DNA of 50,660 nt from Photobacterium kishitanii (GTDB lineage: Bacteria; Pseudomonadota; Gammaproteobacteria; Enterobacterales; Vibrionaceae). Each line of letters starts with the position of its first letter. Positions within the stretch are counted from its first letter, which is position 1. The notes below the pieces were generated by a model. The model saw only the letters and a program-made list of their open reading frames with translations, had not been told where the DNA came from and ran no database searches. Location of the stretch: the NCBI RefSeq assembly GCF_003026355.1, contig NZ_PYON01000026.1:1-50660 (forward strand), written 5' to 3'. Made by a program: the position numbers and the translations under genes. This document shows positions 16,929-25,552 of this stretch, one piece after another.

Positions 16929-18842
16929 TTAATGGGTCAATTGTTTACGCTTCCAAACAACATCACTTATACCATCACTGGGTTTAAAATCTGTTGGAGC
17001 ATCCATTAATATTTGACGAATGAGTTCATGTTCAAAGTCATGACACGCATTATCCAATCGTTCAAGAAATTGTTGATACTCAACTAATGGTAAGAAACGT
17101 TCATTCGCCGTCATAATACGACTATGTTCTGTTTCATTAACATTGTCGCCAATCAATAGTTCTTCGTATAACTTTTCACCTGGACGTAATCCGGTATATT
17201 TAAACTCAATATCGCCGTAAGGATTTTGTTCTGACTTCACATCAAGACCTGATAGTTTGACTAAATTTTCAGCTAAGTTAACTATTTTTACAGGCTGACC
17301 CATATCAAGCACAAACACATCACCCCCCTTACCCATAGCTCCCGCTTGAATAACTAGCTGGGCCGCTTCTGGTATCGTCATAAAATAACGAATGATATCA
17401 GGATGAGTAATAGTAATTGGCCCACCTTCTTTGATCTGACGCTTAAATAATGGGATCACTGAACCAGAGGAACCGAGAACATTGCCAAAACGTACCATAC
17501 AAAAACGAGTACCATTAGGTTTCAATGCTTCTTGTTCAGCCAATGCCTGCAGACCTAGTTCAGCCATTCGTTTTGTTGTACCCATGACATTTGTTGGACG
17601 AACTGCTTTATCAGTCGAGATTAATACAAATGAAGACACACCGGCATTAATTGCTGCTTGAGCTGTGTAAAAAGTACCAAAGATATTATTGCGTACACCT
17701 TCAACAACATTGTATTCGACCATAGGTACGTGCTTATATGCAGCAGCATGATAAATCGTATTGACTTTAAAGGTAGACATAATGGTTTCAAGACGGTTAA
17801 TTCGTTGTACTGACCCCAGTAATGGAATTAATTCAATCTCTAAACCACGCTTAGCAATGTATTCCGATAACTCTTTCTCGATGGTATATAACGCGAATTC
17901 AGATAACTCAAACAGGAGTAATGTTTGCGGTTGATGCAATATAATTTGCCTGCATAATTCAGAGCCAATTGATCCCCCTGCACCAGTCACCATCACCACT
18001 TTATGCTTAATGTTAGCTTCCATTAATTGTTCATTAGGTAACACGGATTCACGACCTAACAGATCTTCAATCGGCACATCATGTAACTGATCTAACGACA
18101 CATTGTCATGTACGATAGCATCAAGATTAGGTATCGACAGCACTTCGACTGGAAGATCAACTAATGCACAGATAATCGCTTTACGCTGACTACGTGTTGC
18201 ACTCGGCATCGCTAATAGAACTTGCTTAACATCAAACTTAGCGATTAACCGAGATAACTGCTCACGTTTATATACTGTTAAACCTTGTAATACACTACGC
18301 TGCAATTTTTTATTATCATCAATATAAGCGACTGGATTTAAATCCCCCCCTTGACGTAATAAATTAACTAATTGTCGCCCAGCAACGCCTGCACCATACA
18401 CAATAATATTAGGCTTGCGCTTCATTTCTAGCTGAGTAAAAAACACTCGAATAGAAAGCCTTGCACCACCCGTCAATATAAACAAATACGCCAAATAAAT
18501 AATAGCAACAGTCCGCGGTACCCAAATACCAAAGAAGTAAGTGGCAAGCACAAATACAACCGTTGACACTAAGGACCCTATCGCTAGCGTAAATATCGCG
18601 TGCACGCTTAAATAACGTAAAATAGCGCGATAAAAGCCAATTCGAATAAAACACGTAATAGTGATCACTGATAAAAATGAAACTAAATACCAATAATCAA
18701 TACTATGCGTTTGATCAAAATCACCAAGGCGAGTCCAAAAAGCTCCCCAGAACGCAATTTGTATAAAAATAAGATCAATACAGACGCTTATAACTCGCTT
18801 ATAAGGTCTAGGAATTGAGAAAAAAGCATCAATAATAGCCAT
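16929..18842 (-). CDS. UDP-GlcNAc 4,6-dehydratase, membrane-bound PglF/WbpM type
   Basis: The 637-residue protein belongs to the FlaA1/CapD/WbpM group that converts UDP-GlcNAc to the 4-keto-6-deoxy sugar, the first step to bacillosamine-type and other 6-deoxy amino sugars. Four membrane helices lie within residues 18-125. A first Rossmann motif 'VYGAGVAGRQLV' begins at about 148 (CoA-binding-like domain), and the catalytic SDR domain starts with 'VMVTGAGGSIGSE' at about 283. The catalytic region 'STDKAVRPTNVMGTTKR' has Ser409, Asp411-Lys412, Met420 in place of the usual Tyr, and Lys424, as in WbpM/PglF. It is the last gene of operon 2, 120 bp after the aminotransferase, and is followed by a terminator. 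PglF-like enzymes keep the C5 configuration, but I cannot prove that here. Confidence 0.92.
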   Translation of the reverse strand: MAIIDAFFSIPRPYKRVISVCIDLIFIQIAFWGAFWTRLGDFDQTHSIDYWYLVSFLSVITITCFIRIGFYRAILRYLSVHAIFTLAIGSLVSTVVFVLATYFFGIWVPRTVAIIYLAYLFILTGGARLSIRVFFTQLEMKRKPNIIVYGAGVAGRQLVNLLRQGGDLNPVAYIDDNKKLQRSVLQGLTVYKREQLSRLIAKFDVKQVLLAMPSATRSQRKAIICALVDLPVEVLSIPNLDAIVHDNVSLDQLHDVPIEDLLGRESVLPNEQLMEANIKHKVVMVTGAGGSIGSELCRQIILHQPQTLLLFELSEFALYTIEKELSEYIAKRGLEIELIPLLGSVQRINRLETIMSTFKVNTIYHAAAYKHVPMVEYNVVEGVRNNIFGTFYTAQAAINAGVSSFVLISTDKAVRPTNVMGTTKRMAELGLQALAEQEALKPNGTRFCMVRFGNVLGSSGSVIPLFKRQIKEGGPITITHPDIIRYFMTIPEAAQLVIQAGAMGKGGDVFVLDMGQPVKIVNLAENLVKLSGLDVKSEQNPYGDIEFKYTGLRPGEKLYEELLIGDNVNETEHSRIMTANERFLPLVEYQQFLERLDNACHDFEHELIRQILMDAPTDFKPSDGISDVVWKRKQLTH

Positions 18843-18962
18843 ACATCCTCAGAGGGTAATTTTTACTTATCTTCTATTTCATCAAAAGTTACAGACGATA
18901 TATTATTTATAAAATAAAAGCGGAAAAGCACCGCCTTTATTTTAAACAAAAAACCAAAGATG

Positions 18963-20141
18963 TTAACTACGTAATGCCTTAATTAGAACTTGCTGAAGAA
19001 CACTGCATGTTTTCTGTATTTCTTCAGCCGTTAAGGTTGGATGTACTAAAAACATTAAGCTTGTTTCGCCTAACTCAACTGCATTTGGTAAAGAATGATT
19101 CGGGCGCCAAGCTGTATTATCAAATGCTTTTTCTTTGTATATCTCAGAGCAACTGCCTTGATATGCAGGAACTCCTGCTTTTACAATTTCTTCAACAATA
19201 CGATCTCGTGTCCATCCTTCAGCTAAGAACTCTGGGCGAATAAACATATAGTGCTTATATTCTGCATGCTGGCTATATTCAGGAATTTCAACCGTTCGAA
19301 TAATATCAAACTCAGCTACAGCATCATCCAACATTTTTCCATGGTGCTGTCGTTTCTGTGTCCACTCAGACATGCGCGTTAATTGGATTCGACCAATAAC
19401 GCCCTGCATTTCAGTCATACGCCAATTAGTACCAAAAGACTCATGTAACCAACGAAAACCTGCTGGATGTTGGCGATTATAAATAGCATCATAGCTCTTG
19501 CCATGATCTTTATAAGCCCACATAGTAGACCAAAAATCATGGTTATTAGTGGTAACCATGCCACCCTCACCACCAGTAGTCATAATCTTATCTTGGCAGA
19601 ATGACCAAGCGCCAATATGACCAATAGTACCAACAGCACGACCTTTATATATTGCACCATGTGCCTGAGCACAATCTTCAATAACATAAAACCCATACTT
19701 TTCAGATAGCGCCATGATGTCATCCATTTCAGCTGGCATTCCCGCTAAATGAACAACTATTACCGCCTTAGTTTTAGGGCTTATTACCGCTTCAATTGAT
19801 TCAGCCGTAATATTTTGACTATTTAAATCAACATCAGCAAAAACAGGATTTGCACCAGCAGTAACAATTGATGATGCTGTTGCTAAAAATGTACGTGATG
19901 TTGTAATCACTTCATCTTCAGGTTGTACACCAATGGCTTTTAACGCCACATCTAATGCTAGTGTCCCGTTACCTAATGCGATCGCATAATCACATCCGAC
20001 CCACTTTGCAAATTCTTTTTCGAATTCACGACATTCAGTACCAGTCCAATAATTAACTTTATTAGATAATAAAACTCGACTTACAGCATTAGCTTCTTCT
20101 TCTGTATAAGAAGGCCATGGTGAAAAAGGGGTATTTAACAT
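18963..20141 (-). CDS. DegT/DnrJ/EryC1-family sugar aminotransferase, PglE-like
   Basis: A 392-residue pyridoxal-phosphate enzyme that aminates a nucleotide 4-keto-6-deoxy sugar. The cofactor lysine is Lys185 in 'SFCQDKIMTTGGEGG', and 'IEDCAQAHGA' (154-163) has the Asp that holds the pyridine nitrogen. With the PglF-like dehydratase downstream, the expected product is UDP-QuiNAc4N (UDP-4-amino-4,6-dideoxy-GlcNAc). I chose ATG 20141, preceded by GGAG and lying 8 bp after the ketosynthase stop; a longer frame would overlap that gene. An alternative substrate is dTDP-4-keto-6-deoxyglucose from RmlB, which would give dTDP-Qui4N (VioA-type). Sequence alone does not separate these, but the PglF, PglD and PglC partners favour the UDP route. 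Confidence 0.88.
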   Translation of the reverse strand: MLNTPFSPWPSYTEEEANAVSRVLLSNKVNYWTGTECREFEKEFAKWVGCDYAIALGNGTLALDVALKAIGVQPEDEVITTSRTFLATASSIVTAGANPVFADVDLNSQNITAESIEAVISPKTKAVIVVHLAGMPAEMDDIMALSEKYGFYVIEDCAQAHGAIYKGRAVGTIGHIGAWSFCQDKIMTTGGEGGMVTTNNHDFWSTMWAYKDHGKSYDAIYNRQHPAGFRWLHESFGTNWRMTEMQGVIGRIQLTRMSEWTQKRQHHGKMLDDAVAEFDIIRTVEIPEYSQHAEYKHYMFIRPEFLAEGWTRDRIVEEIVKAGVPAYQGSCSEIYKEKAFDNTAWRPNHSLPNAVELGETSLMFLVHPTLTAEEIQKTCSVLQQVLIKALRS

Positions 20142-20148
20142 TGTAACT

Positions 20149-21165
20149 TTAACTCCAAGTAATAATAGTTCCAGCCCATGAATAACCAACACCAAAGCCA
20201 ACAATCAATATTTTATCCCCTGATTTAAATTTATTATTTAATACTGCTTTTTCTAAACCTAATGGGATTGATGATGAAACTGTATTGCCATAACTTTCAT
20301 ATGATCTTAAAAACTTCTCAGGTGTAATACCTATTCTTTTACACAATTTATCTAATATAAATTTATTAGCTTGATGAAAAACGAAGTAATCAATTTCATG
20401 CAAATTAATATTAGCCTTTTCTAATAATTCAAAAACAACTTTAGCAACGGATTTTAGTGTAAATGTAAAAATCTCACCGCCATTCATATATAAATTATTA
20501 AGAGCACGAGAATTACCACTATTGTCACTAAAAACTTCAGACGATTGAATATCAATAGGATATTTACTTCCGCCATGGGGTACAATTAAATTATCTTGTC
20601 CGCTACCATCTGAACCATAAACAAATGGGCCAATTTTATCCATATCTGATTGGACACCTGATAATAATGTTGCAGTAGCTCCATCACCAAATAATGTCCT
20701 TACACTTTTATCTCCATGTGAGATATATCTAGAATAAAGCTCTGATGTTATCAGCAATATATTATTGGCTTGACCTGATTCAATTAATCCTTTTGCTAAA
20801 CCGAGACCATATACATAACCTGAACATCCTAAATTAAAGTCTAAAGCACCACATGTTGTAGGTATATCTAAAGCTTTTTGAACAATACAGGCAGTTGTTG
20901 GTAATTTATAATCAGGACTTTGAGTACATAATAAAATAAAATCTATCTCTGATCGTTGTATCTTATTTGTTTCAAATATTTTCTCGGCTGCCTTGATTGC
21001 CATATCAGAACAAGTTTCATCTTCAGCTATAATATGACGAGCTGATATCCCAGTTTTATCATAAATTTTATCCACACTCCACTCTGGATACGTTATAGCT
21101 AATTCATCATTAGTAAGTATATATTCAGGCAGGTAACTTGCAACTTGCATAATAATTGCTTTCAT
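20149..21165 (-). CDS. Beta-ketoacyl-ACP synthase III (FabH-like), copy 2 of the acyl module
   Basis: A 338-residue KASIII condensing enzyme of the thiolase fold. The full catalytic triad is present: Cys114 in 'NLGCSGYVYGL', His264 in 'VFHQANKF' and Asn294 in 'SYGNTVSSSIPL'. The C-terminal 'LIVGFGVGYSWAG' is the glycine-rich family end. KASIII enzymes join an acyl-CoA, usually acetyl-CoA, to malonyl-ACP to make 3-ketoacyl-ACP. Here the gene lies in an O-antigen operon between the ketoreductase and the aminotransferase. It is related to, but clearly diverged from, the second KASIII at 21940-22938, so the two are not a recent duplication. One may prime chain synthesis and the other extend it or transfer the acyl group; this is inference. 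Confidence 0.9.
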   Translation of the reverse strand: MKAIIMQVASYLPEYILTNDELAITYPEWSVDKIYDKTGISARHIIAEDETCSDMAIKAAEKIFETNKIQRSEIDFILLCTQSPDYKLPTTACIVQKALDIPTTCGALDFNLGCSGYVYGLGLAKGLIESGQANNILLITSELYSRYISHGDKSVRTLFGDGATATLLSGVQSDMDKIGPFVYGSDGSGQDNLIVPHGGSKYPIDIQSSEVFSDNSGNSRALNNLYMNGGEIFTFTLKSVAKVVFELLEKANINLHEIDYFVFHQANKFILDKLCKRIGITPEKFLRSYESYGNTVSSSIPLGLEKAVLNNKFKSGDKILIVGFGVGYSWAGTIITWS

Positions 21166-21179
21166 TAAAAAATGTCCTA

Positions 21180-21938
21180 TTAATGAGTACTATAACCGCC
21201 ATCAACAATTAAATTTGAACCCGTAACCCAACGAGATAAATCACTTGCTAAATACGCAGCAGCGTGTGCAATATCTTCAGGCCTGCCTAACCCTAATGGA
21301 TGATTTAATAATATTTGGTTATATTGTTCTTCTGATAACTGCTGCTTTAAACCATCTACCATATTCGTTTGAACAACACCTGGAGAGATGGTGTTAACAC
21401 GAATATTTATTTTAGCTAATTCAACGGCAAGTGATTTAGATAATCCAATTAAAGCAGCTTTTGATGCACAATACGTTGATATTGCTGGCTCACCACAAAA
21501 AGCAGCAACAGAACTAATATAAATTAAACTGCAACCATTTACATTATAACGACCTTTCCGGCGTAAAAATTTCGCAATAAATTGAGCACTTTTTACATTT
21601 ATATTAAAAATATCGTCAAATTGCTGTTCTTTAATAGCTTGAAGAGGTAACGTTTTTTGTATTCCAGCACAGTGAACAATAGAATCTAAAGCACCAAAAC
21701 TATTGAAGCTAAAATCCATTAATGCCTTCAAATCATCTATTTTTGATATATCAGAACTAAATATTATGTGACCGTCACCCGTCAAAAGCTTTAATGTCTC
21801 ATCAAGACGTTCTTTGTTACGTCCAGAAAGTATAACTTGTGCTCCTTGTTGACTAAAGAAAATAGCAATAGCCTTACCTATTCCAGAAGATGCTCCAGTT
21901 ACCAATACTTTTTTAGCTGTAAGTAAATTCTCTATCAT
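21180..21938 (-). CDS. 3-oxoacyl-ACP reductase, SDR family (FabG-like)
   Basis: A classical short-chain dehydrogenase/reductase of 252 residues. It has the dinucleotide motif 'TGASSGIG' (14-21), 'HCAGIQK' near 89-95 in the NAG position, and the catalytic Ser142/143, Tyr156 and Lys160 in 'ISSVAAFCGEPAISTYCASK'. The C-terminal 'VTGSNLIVDGGY' is typical of FabG-type reductases, which reduce 3-ketoacyl-ACP to 3-hydroxyacyl-ACP with NADPH. It lies between the two KASIII genes, with gaps of 14 bp and 1 bp. No dehydratase or enoyl reductase is present nearby, so the expected product stops at the 3-hydroxyacyl stage. A sugar-reducing SDR is the alternative, less likely given the neighbours. Confidence 0.88.
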   Translation of the reverse strand: MIENLLTAKKVLVTGASSGIGKAIAIFFSQQGAQVILSGRNKERLDETLKLLTGDGHIIFSSDISKIDDLKALMDFSFNSFGALDSIVHCAGIQKTLPLQAIKEQQFDDIFNINVKSAQFIAKFLRRKGRYNVNGCSLIYISSVAAFCGEPAISTYCASKAALIGLSKSLAVELAKINIRVNTISPGVVQTNMVDGLKQQLSEEQYNQILLNHPLGLGRPEDIAHAAAYLASDLSRWVTGSNLIVDGGYSTH

Positions 21939-21939
21939 A

Positions 21940-22938
21940 TTAAATTTCCTGCACTGGTAATAAAATTGTATCTGAAAGATCTAAGTAAACAGCCCCCCAA
22001 GATAAACCAACACCAAAACCAACTAACAATAGATTCTTATAAGAATCTATTTTACGAGAGCATAATGTCAGAGGAATAGATGCACAACTCGTATTACCAA
22101 ATTGATCAATACTAATAGGAACTTGTTTAGGTTCAAATTTACTTTTTCTTGATAAATGATTAATCATAAAGCGATTGGCTTGATGGTATACACAAGCATT
22201 AATGTTTTCACTATTAATATCTAACGAAGATAAAAAACCATTAATTAATTTTGGTATCCGTTTTAATGTAAAGGAGAAGACCTCACCTCCATTCATTTCT
22301 AAATATGCTGACTTCATACCTCGAATAATTGCATCTGGCTCCATCTTTTTATTCGCTATAATATGTTCAAAACCTGAACCATCAGTTCCTAATTCAAAAC
22401 AAATATCAAAACCCTTTTTAGCTGTTATTAATGATGCTGTACCTGCATCACCAAATAATAGTTCAGTACTTCTATCACCAGGTTTAACTATTTTACTTAT
22501 TGTATCACCAACAAGTAATAAAACATTCTTCATGCCCGATTTAACAAGCGATGATGCAATATAGAGACCATATACGTAACCAGAACATCCCATATTGACA
22601 TCAAATGCTATTGTATTTACAGGCAAACCAAGTTTATGCTGTAAGACACATGCAGTTGCAGGAAGTTGATAGTCCGGTGTCTGACTGACAAAAATTAATG
22701 CTCCTATATCATTTAGATCAACATTATTTTTATTTATTAATTGTTGAGCAGCTGAAAAACATAAATCAGATGATGTCATTAAATTAGGAGCTATATGTCG
22801 AGTATTAACACCAATACTTGATATTAATTTATCCAGTTCACAGCTACTATATTTAACAGATAATTCAGAGTTACTAATTATATTTTTAGGCACACAAGAA
22901 GAAATACTAGATATTGAAACATCATTAATTTTTATCAT
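21940..22938 (-). CDS. Beta-ketoacyl-ACP synthase III (FabH-like), copy 1 of the acyl module
   Basis: A 332-residue KASIII with the catalytic triad intact: Cys118 in 'NMGCSGYVYGL', His252 in 'VYHQANRFM' and Asn282 in 'FGNTSCASIPL'. 'SQTPDYQLPATAC' (85-97) is the conserved dimer-side segment shared with the other copy ('TQSPDYKLPTTAC'). It lies 32 bp after the acyl carrier protein gene and directly before the ketoreductase, an order that looks like a compact fatty-acid-synthase cassette. Expected reaction: acetyl-CoA (or another short acyl-CoA) plus malonyl-ACP to 3-ketoacyl-ACP. The base composition is A+T-rich like the rest of this cassette, which suggests shared acquisition. Housekeeping FabH is normally encoded in the fab cluster, so this is a specialised paralogue. 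Confidence 0.9.
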   Translation of the reverse strand: MIKINDVSISSISSCVPKNIISNSELSVKYSSCELDKLISSIGVNTRHIAPNLMTSSDLCFSAAQQLINKNNVDLNDIGALIFVSQTPDYQLPATACVLQHKLGLPVNTIAFDVNMGCSGYVYGLYIASSLVKSGMKNVLLLVGDTISKIVKPGDRSTELLFGDAGTASLITAKKGFDICFELGTDGSGFEHIIANKKMEPDAIIRGMKSAYLEMNGGEVFSFTLKRIPKLINGFLSSLDINSENINACVYHQANRFMINHLSRKSKFEPKQVPISIDQFGNTSCASIPLTLCSRKIDSYKNLLLVGFGVGLSWGAVYLDLSDTILLPVQEI

Positions 22939-22970
22939 TTTTTAAAAGCACTCTTTCGAGTGCCTTCCTT

Positions 22971-23198
22971 TTATTTGTTATTTTCGATAAGTTCTAATAA
23001 ATCTGAAATTTTAGATACTTCACTAACTTTTGATGGTGAAACTACCATATCGAACTCAGAGTCAACTTCAGAAATAAATGTAATAACTGCTAATGAATCC
23101 CAATTTTCTTCATTTAGTTCCGTATCCAAAGAAATATCTTCAATTTCAACTTCAATAATTTCAGCAATAATTTCTAATAATTTACTTTCAGTAGACAT
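22971..23198 (-). CDS. Acyl carrier protein, stand-alone, in O-antigen operon
   Basis: A 75-residue acidic protein with the four-helix ACP pattern. The phosphopantetheine attachment site is Ser35 in 'ENWDSLAVITF', the DSL motif, and the following helix is acidic as expected for docking to ketosynthases. It differs from the housekeeping AcpP, whose motif region is normally 'LGADSLDTVE', so it is a dedicated carrier. It follows the PglD-like gene by 3 bp and precedes the first KASIII. It most likely holds the growing acyl chain for the two ketosynthases and the reductase, then donates it to the PglD-like acyltransferase. The holo-ACP synthase must come from elsewhere in the genome. Confidence 0.9.
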   Translation of the reverse strand: MSTESKLLEIIAEIIEVEIEDISLDTELNEENWDSLAVITFISEVDSEFDMVVSPSKVSEVSKISDLLELIENNK

Positions 23199-23201
23199 AT
23201 T

Positions 23202-23840
23202 TTACCTTATTTTTTTTGCTGGATTACCAAAAACAGTAATCCCAGATTTTAAATTACTAATAACAACACTACCAGCGCCAATAATAACATTATCACTAAT
23301 TCTTTTACTAGGTATAATAGCAGCACTGCTTCCCATAAATACTTTATTACCAAGAGAAACGAAACCAGTCACATCACAATGTCCACTCAAAGTACAATAA
23401 TCACCTAAAGATGCATCGTGACCAATTGTTGACAATGCGTTTATCGTACAGCAATTACCAACTTTTACATCTGATGTAATCACACTATATGGACCAATAA
23501 CGGAGCCTATACCTACAGTTGAATTCAAACCAACTTTTGAACTGGTATGATAAAAGGTAATAATACTGCAACTTTCATCTTTATAATATTCAAATAATTT
23601 TTCTTTAATATTAGGAGATGCAACACCAATAATAACTACATCATTATCATTCAATTTTGAAGTAAATAGTTCATCTACAATCTTATGTGAATAATTATAC
23701 TCCATCAAAGCATTCACATTATCATCTAAGAAACCAGAAAAAGTATAGCCGTCATATATATAATTAGACTCTTTTAGGTATGAATAAATTTCTCGAGCTA
23801 AACCACCCGCTCCCAATATATATAAATTACCTTTTATCAT
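23202..23840 (-). CDS. Sugar N-acyltransferase, PglD/NeuD-like (left-handed beta-helix)
   Basis: A 212-residue enzyme with an N-terminal Rossmann-like domain ('YILGAGGLAREI') that binds the UDP-sugar and a C-terminal hexapeptide beta-helix ('NSTVGIGSVIGPYSVITSDVK', split here by its turns). 'STIGHDASLGDYCTLS' has the histidine at the place of the PglD general base. PglD acetylates the 4-amino group of UDP-QuiNAc4N with acetyl-CoA. In this operon the ACP and KASIII genes follow directly, so the donor may be a 3-hydroxyacyl-ACP instead. I chose ATG 23840 (MIKGNLYI), with GGGA 6 bp before it; ATG 23843 is equally possible. The start overlaps the end of the PglC-like gene by about 14 bp, indicating coupling. 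Confidence 0.85.
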   Translation of the reverse strand: MIKGNLYILGAGGLAREIYSYLKESNYIYDGYTFSGFLDDNVNALMEYNYSHKIVDELFTSKLNDNDVVIIGVASPNIKEKLFEYYKDESCSIITFYHTSSKVGLNSTVGIGSVIGPYSVITSDVKVGNCCTINALSTIGHDASLGDYCTLSGHCDVTGFVSLGNKVFMGSSAAIIPSKRISDNVIIGAGSVVISNLKSGITVFGNPAKKIR

Positions 23841-24429
23841 CATCGTTCCCAGTAAATGCTGTGGCCGTTTGGCTACCAGCAGCAGTAATTCCATCTTTTA
23901 AAAAAACTTTTTTAACTGTTAATAATAATATTTTGATATCCAACAATAATGATTGATGATCAACATACCACACATCGAGTTTAAATTTTTCTTGCCAAGA
24001 AATAGCATTTCGTCCATTAACTTGTGCCCATCCCGTAATTCCAGGACGAACATTATGGCGGCGTGCTTGCTCAACGCTATAAAGAGGTAGATATTCGACT
24101 AATAATGGTCGAGGTCCTACCAAGCTCATATCACCTTTTAGTACATTCCACAAACCAGGAAGTTCATCTAAACTGGTTGAACGCAATTTTGCACCAAAAG
24201 AAGTTAACCGTTCACTATCAGGTAATAAATTACCTTCTTTATCTATAGCGTCTCGCATAGAACGGAATTTAATCATTTCAAATGACTTACCATTGAGTCC
24301 AGGACGAGCCTGACGAAATAAAACAGGTGATCCTAGCTTTTTATGTACAAAATAAGCAGTAATAGCAATTATTGGAGATAATACAATCAAAGCAAAACTT
24401 GAAATAACAATATCGAATAGACGTTTCAT
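23827..24429 (-). CDS. Undecaprenyl-phosphate phosphosugar transferase, PglC-like
   Basis: A 200-residue monotopic phosphoglycosyl transferase of the small PglC form, without the extra membrane helices of WcaJ/WbaP. It starts MKRLFDIVISSFALIVLSPI, the re-entrant membrane helix with the Ser-Pro kink. The catalytic 'SLDELPGLWNVLKGDMSLVGPRP' region has the Asp-Glu dyad. 'PGITGWAQVNGRN' is also conserved. It moves the UDP-bound first sugar, here expected to be the N-acylated QuiNAc4N, as sugar-1-phosphate onto undecaprenyl phosphate. ATG 24429 is preceded by AAAGG; the frame is open further upstream into the preceding gene. The GT4 gene before it ends at 24431, so spacing is nearly zero. Confidence 0.92.
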   Translation of the reverse strand: MKRLFDIVISSFALIVLSPIIAITAYFVHKKLGSPVLFRQARPGLNGKSFEMIKFRSMRDAIDKEGNLLPDSERLTSFGAKLRSTSLDELPGLWNVLKGDMSLVGPRPLLVEYLPLYSVEQARRHNVRPGITGWAQVNGRNAISWQEKFKLDVWYVDHQSLLLDIKILLLTVKKVFLKDGITAAGSQTATAFTGNDDDKR

Positions 24430-24430
24430 A

Positions 24431-25552
24431 CTAAACATACCTTTGATAGATATCAATAACCGAACTGACAACATCTTTTTCTGTATAATTTTTTTTGATT
24501 TCTTGTAACCCTTTACGACCCATTATTAGGCGTAACTCTGGATTTCGAATAAGTATTGTAAACCCCTCAACCCAAGCATCAGTATCATTATATTTAACTA
24601 ACTCGCCACAGCCTGATGATAATAAATCATTACAGCCACGGATATTACTCGCAATAATTGGACGCTCAGCACACATAGCTTCCATGATACAACGAGGTAA
24701 CCCTTCTCGTTGAGATGATAAGCACACAACATCAGAAGCTGATATTAAGTCTTGTACATCATTTCTGAATCCAAGAAATTGAACATCATCAGTTAAATTT
24801 AGTTGTTTAGTCAGTTGTTCTAATAATTGCAATTCTGATCCAACACCTGCCAATATATATTTAAAAGAGCCAAGTTGCAGCTGCTTTAATTTCGCTAGAG
24901 CATGCAATACTTGTTGCTGATTTTTATTATCATTTAGTTCTGCTATTTGCAAAATAACAAATTCACTCTCGACATTTAGCTGCCGACGTTTTTGAATTCG
25001 CATATCTTCATTAAACTGATATAAAATTTCGTCAACACCAATACCATATATTTTGGTGACTTTATCTTTTTTCGCTATTTTTTTATCAATCGCAAACCTG
25101 TAGTCCTCATTATTAATAACAAACAAATAGTCTGTTTTAAACGAAGCTATTTTTTCTGCCAAATAAAAAATAAAATTCTTAACTTTGGTATTTGTATTTA
25201 TATAATGAAAGCCATGTGCCGTATAAAAAATTTTAGTCTTTGTTAAACCAACCGTCGCTAAACGTGTTAAAAATGCAGCTATTGGTGTATGTACATGTAC
25301 AACATCATAACCATTACGCTTGATTAAACGACGAATTTGAACAACAGATGCAAGTAACTGTTTTATTTTTAGAGGGTTACGACAAAAATCAATATTATAA
25401 ACATTATCGTGTGCAGCAATAACATTAGGAAAATCATTTACACCTTCAGCTGCAGCATCAACCTGCCACCCTAAAGCTTTAAATGCTTTTGCATAAGGTA
25501 AAAGAAATGCATTTAATGTTGTCGCGACGGTGGTAACTTGGAGTATTTTCAC
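24431..25552 (-). CDS. Glycosyltransferase family 4
   Basis: A 373-residue GT-B fold glycosyltransferase. The N-terminal domain has 'VVHVHTPIAAFLTRLA' near residue 85 and 'FYTAHGFHY', a pattern of GT4 enzymes that act on the first undecaprenyl-linked sugar, such as PglA- and EpsD-like proteins. The C-terminal domain has 'LGFRNDVQDLISASDVVCLSS' (two adjoining conserved parts) and the EX7E motif in 'REGLPRCIMEAMCAERPII'. It lies directly before the PglC-like gene. It probably adds the second sugar of the repeat unit in the cytoplasm. Its start overlaps the end of the previous GT4 gene by 4 bp. Donor and linkage cannot be predicted from sequence. Confidence 0.88.
   Translation of the reverse strand: MKILQVTTVATTLNAFLLPYAKAFKALGWQVDAAAEGVNDFPNVIAAHDNVYNIDFCRNPLKIKQLLASVVQIRRLIKRNGYDVVHVHTPIAAFLTRLATVGLTKTKIFYTAHGFHYINTNTKVKNFIFYLAEKIASFKTDYLFVINNEDYRFAIDKKIAKKDKVTKIYGIGVDEILYQFNEDMRIQKRRQLNVESEFVILQIAELNDNKNQQQVLHALAKLKQLQLGSFKYILAGVGSELQLLEQLTKQLNLTDDVQFLGFRNDVQDLISASDVVCLSSQREGLPRCIMEAMCAERPIIASNIRGCNDLLSSGCGELVKYNDTDAWVEGFTILIRNPELRLIMGRKGLQEIKKNYTEKDVVSSVIDIYQRYV

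Noticed and set aside
22202..23400. 120- and 146-codon plus-strand open frames opposite the KASIII, ACP and PglD-like genes
   Set aside because: They are antisense shadows of genes with clear catalytic motifs.
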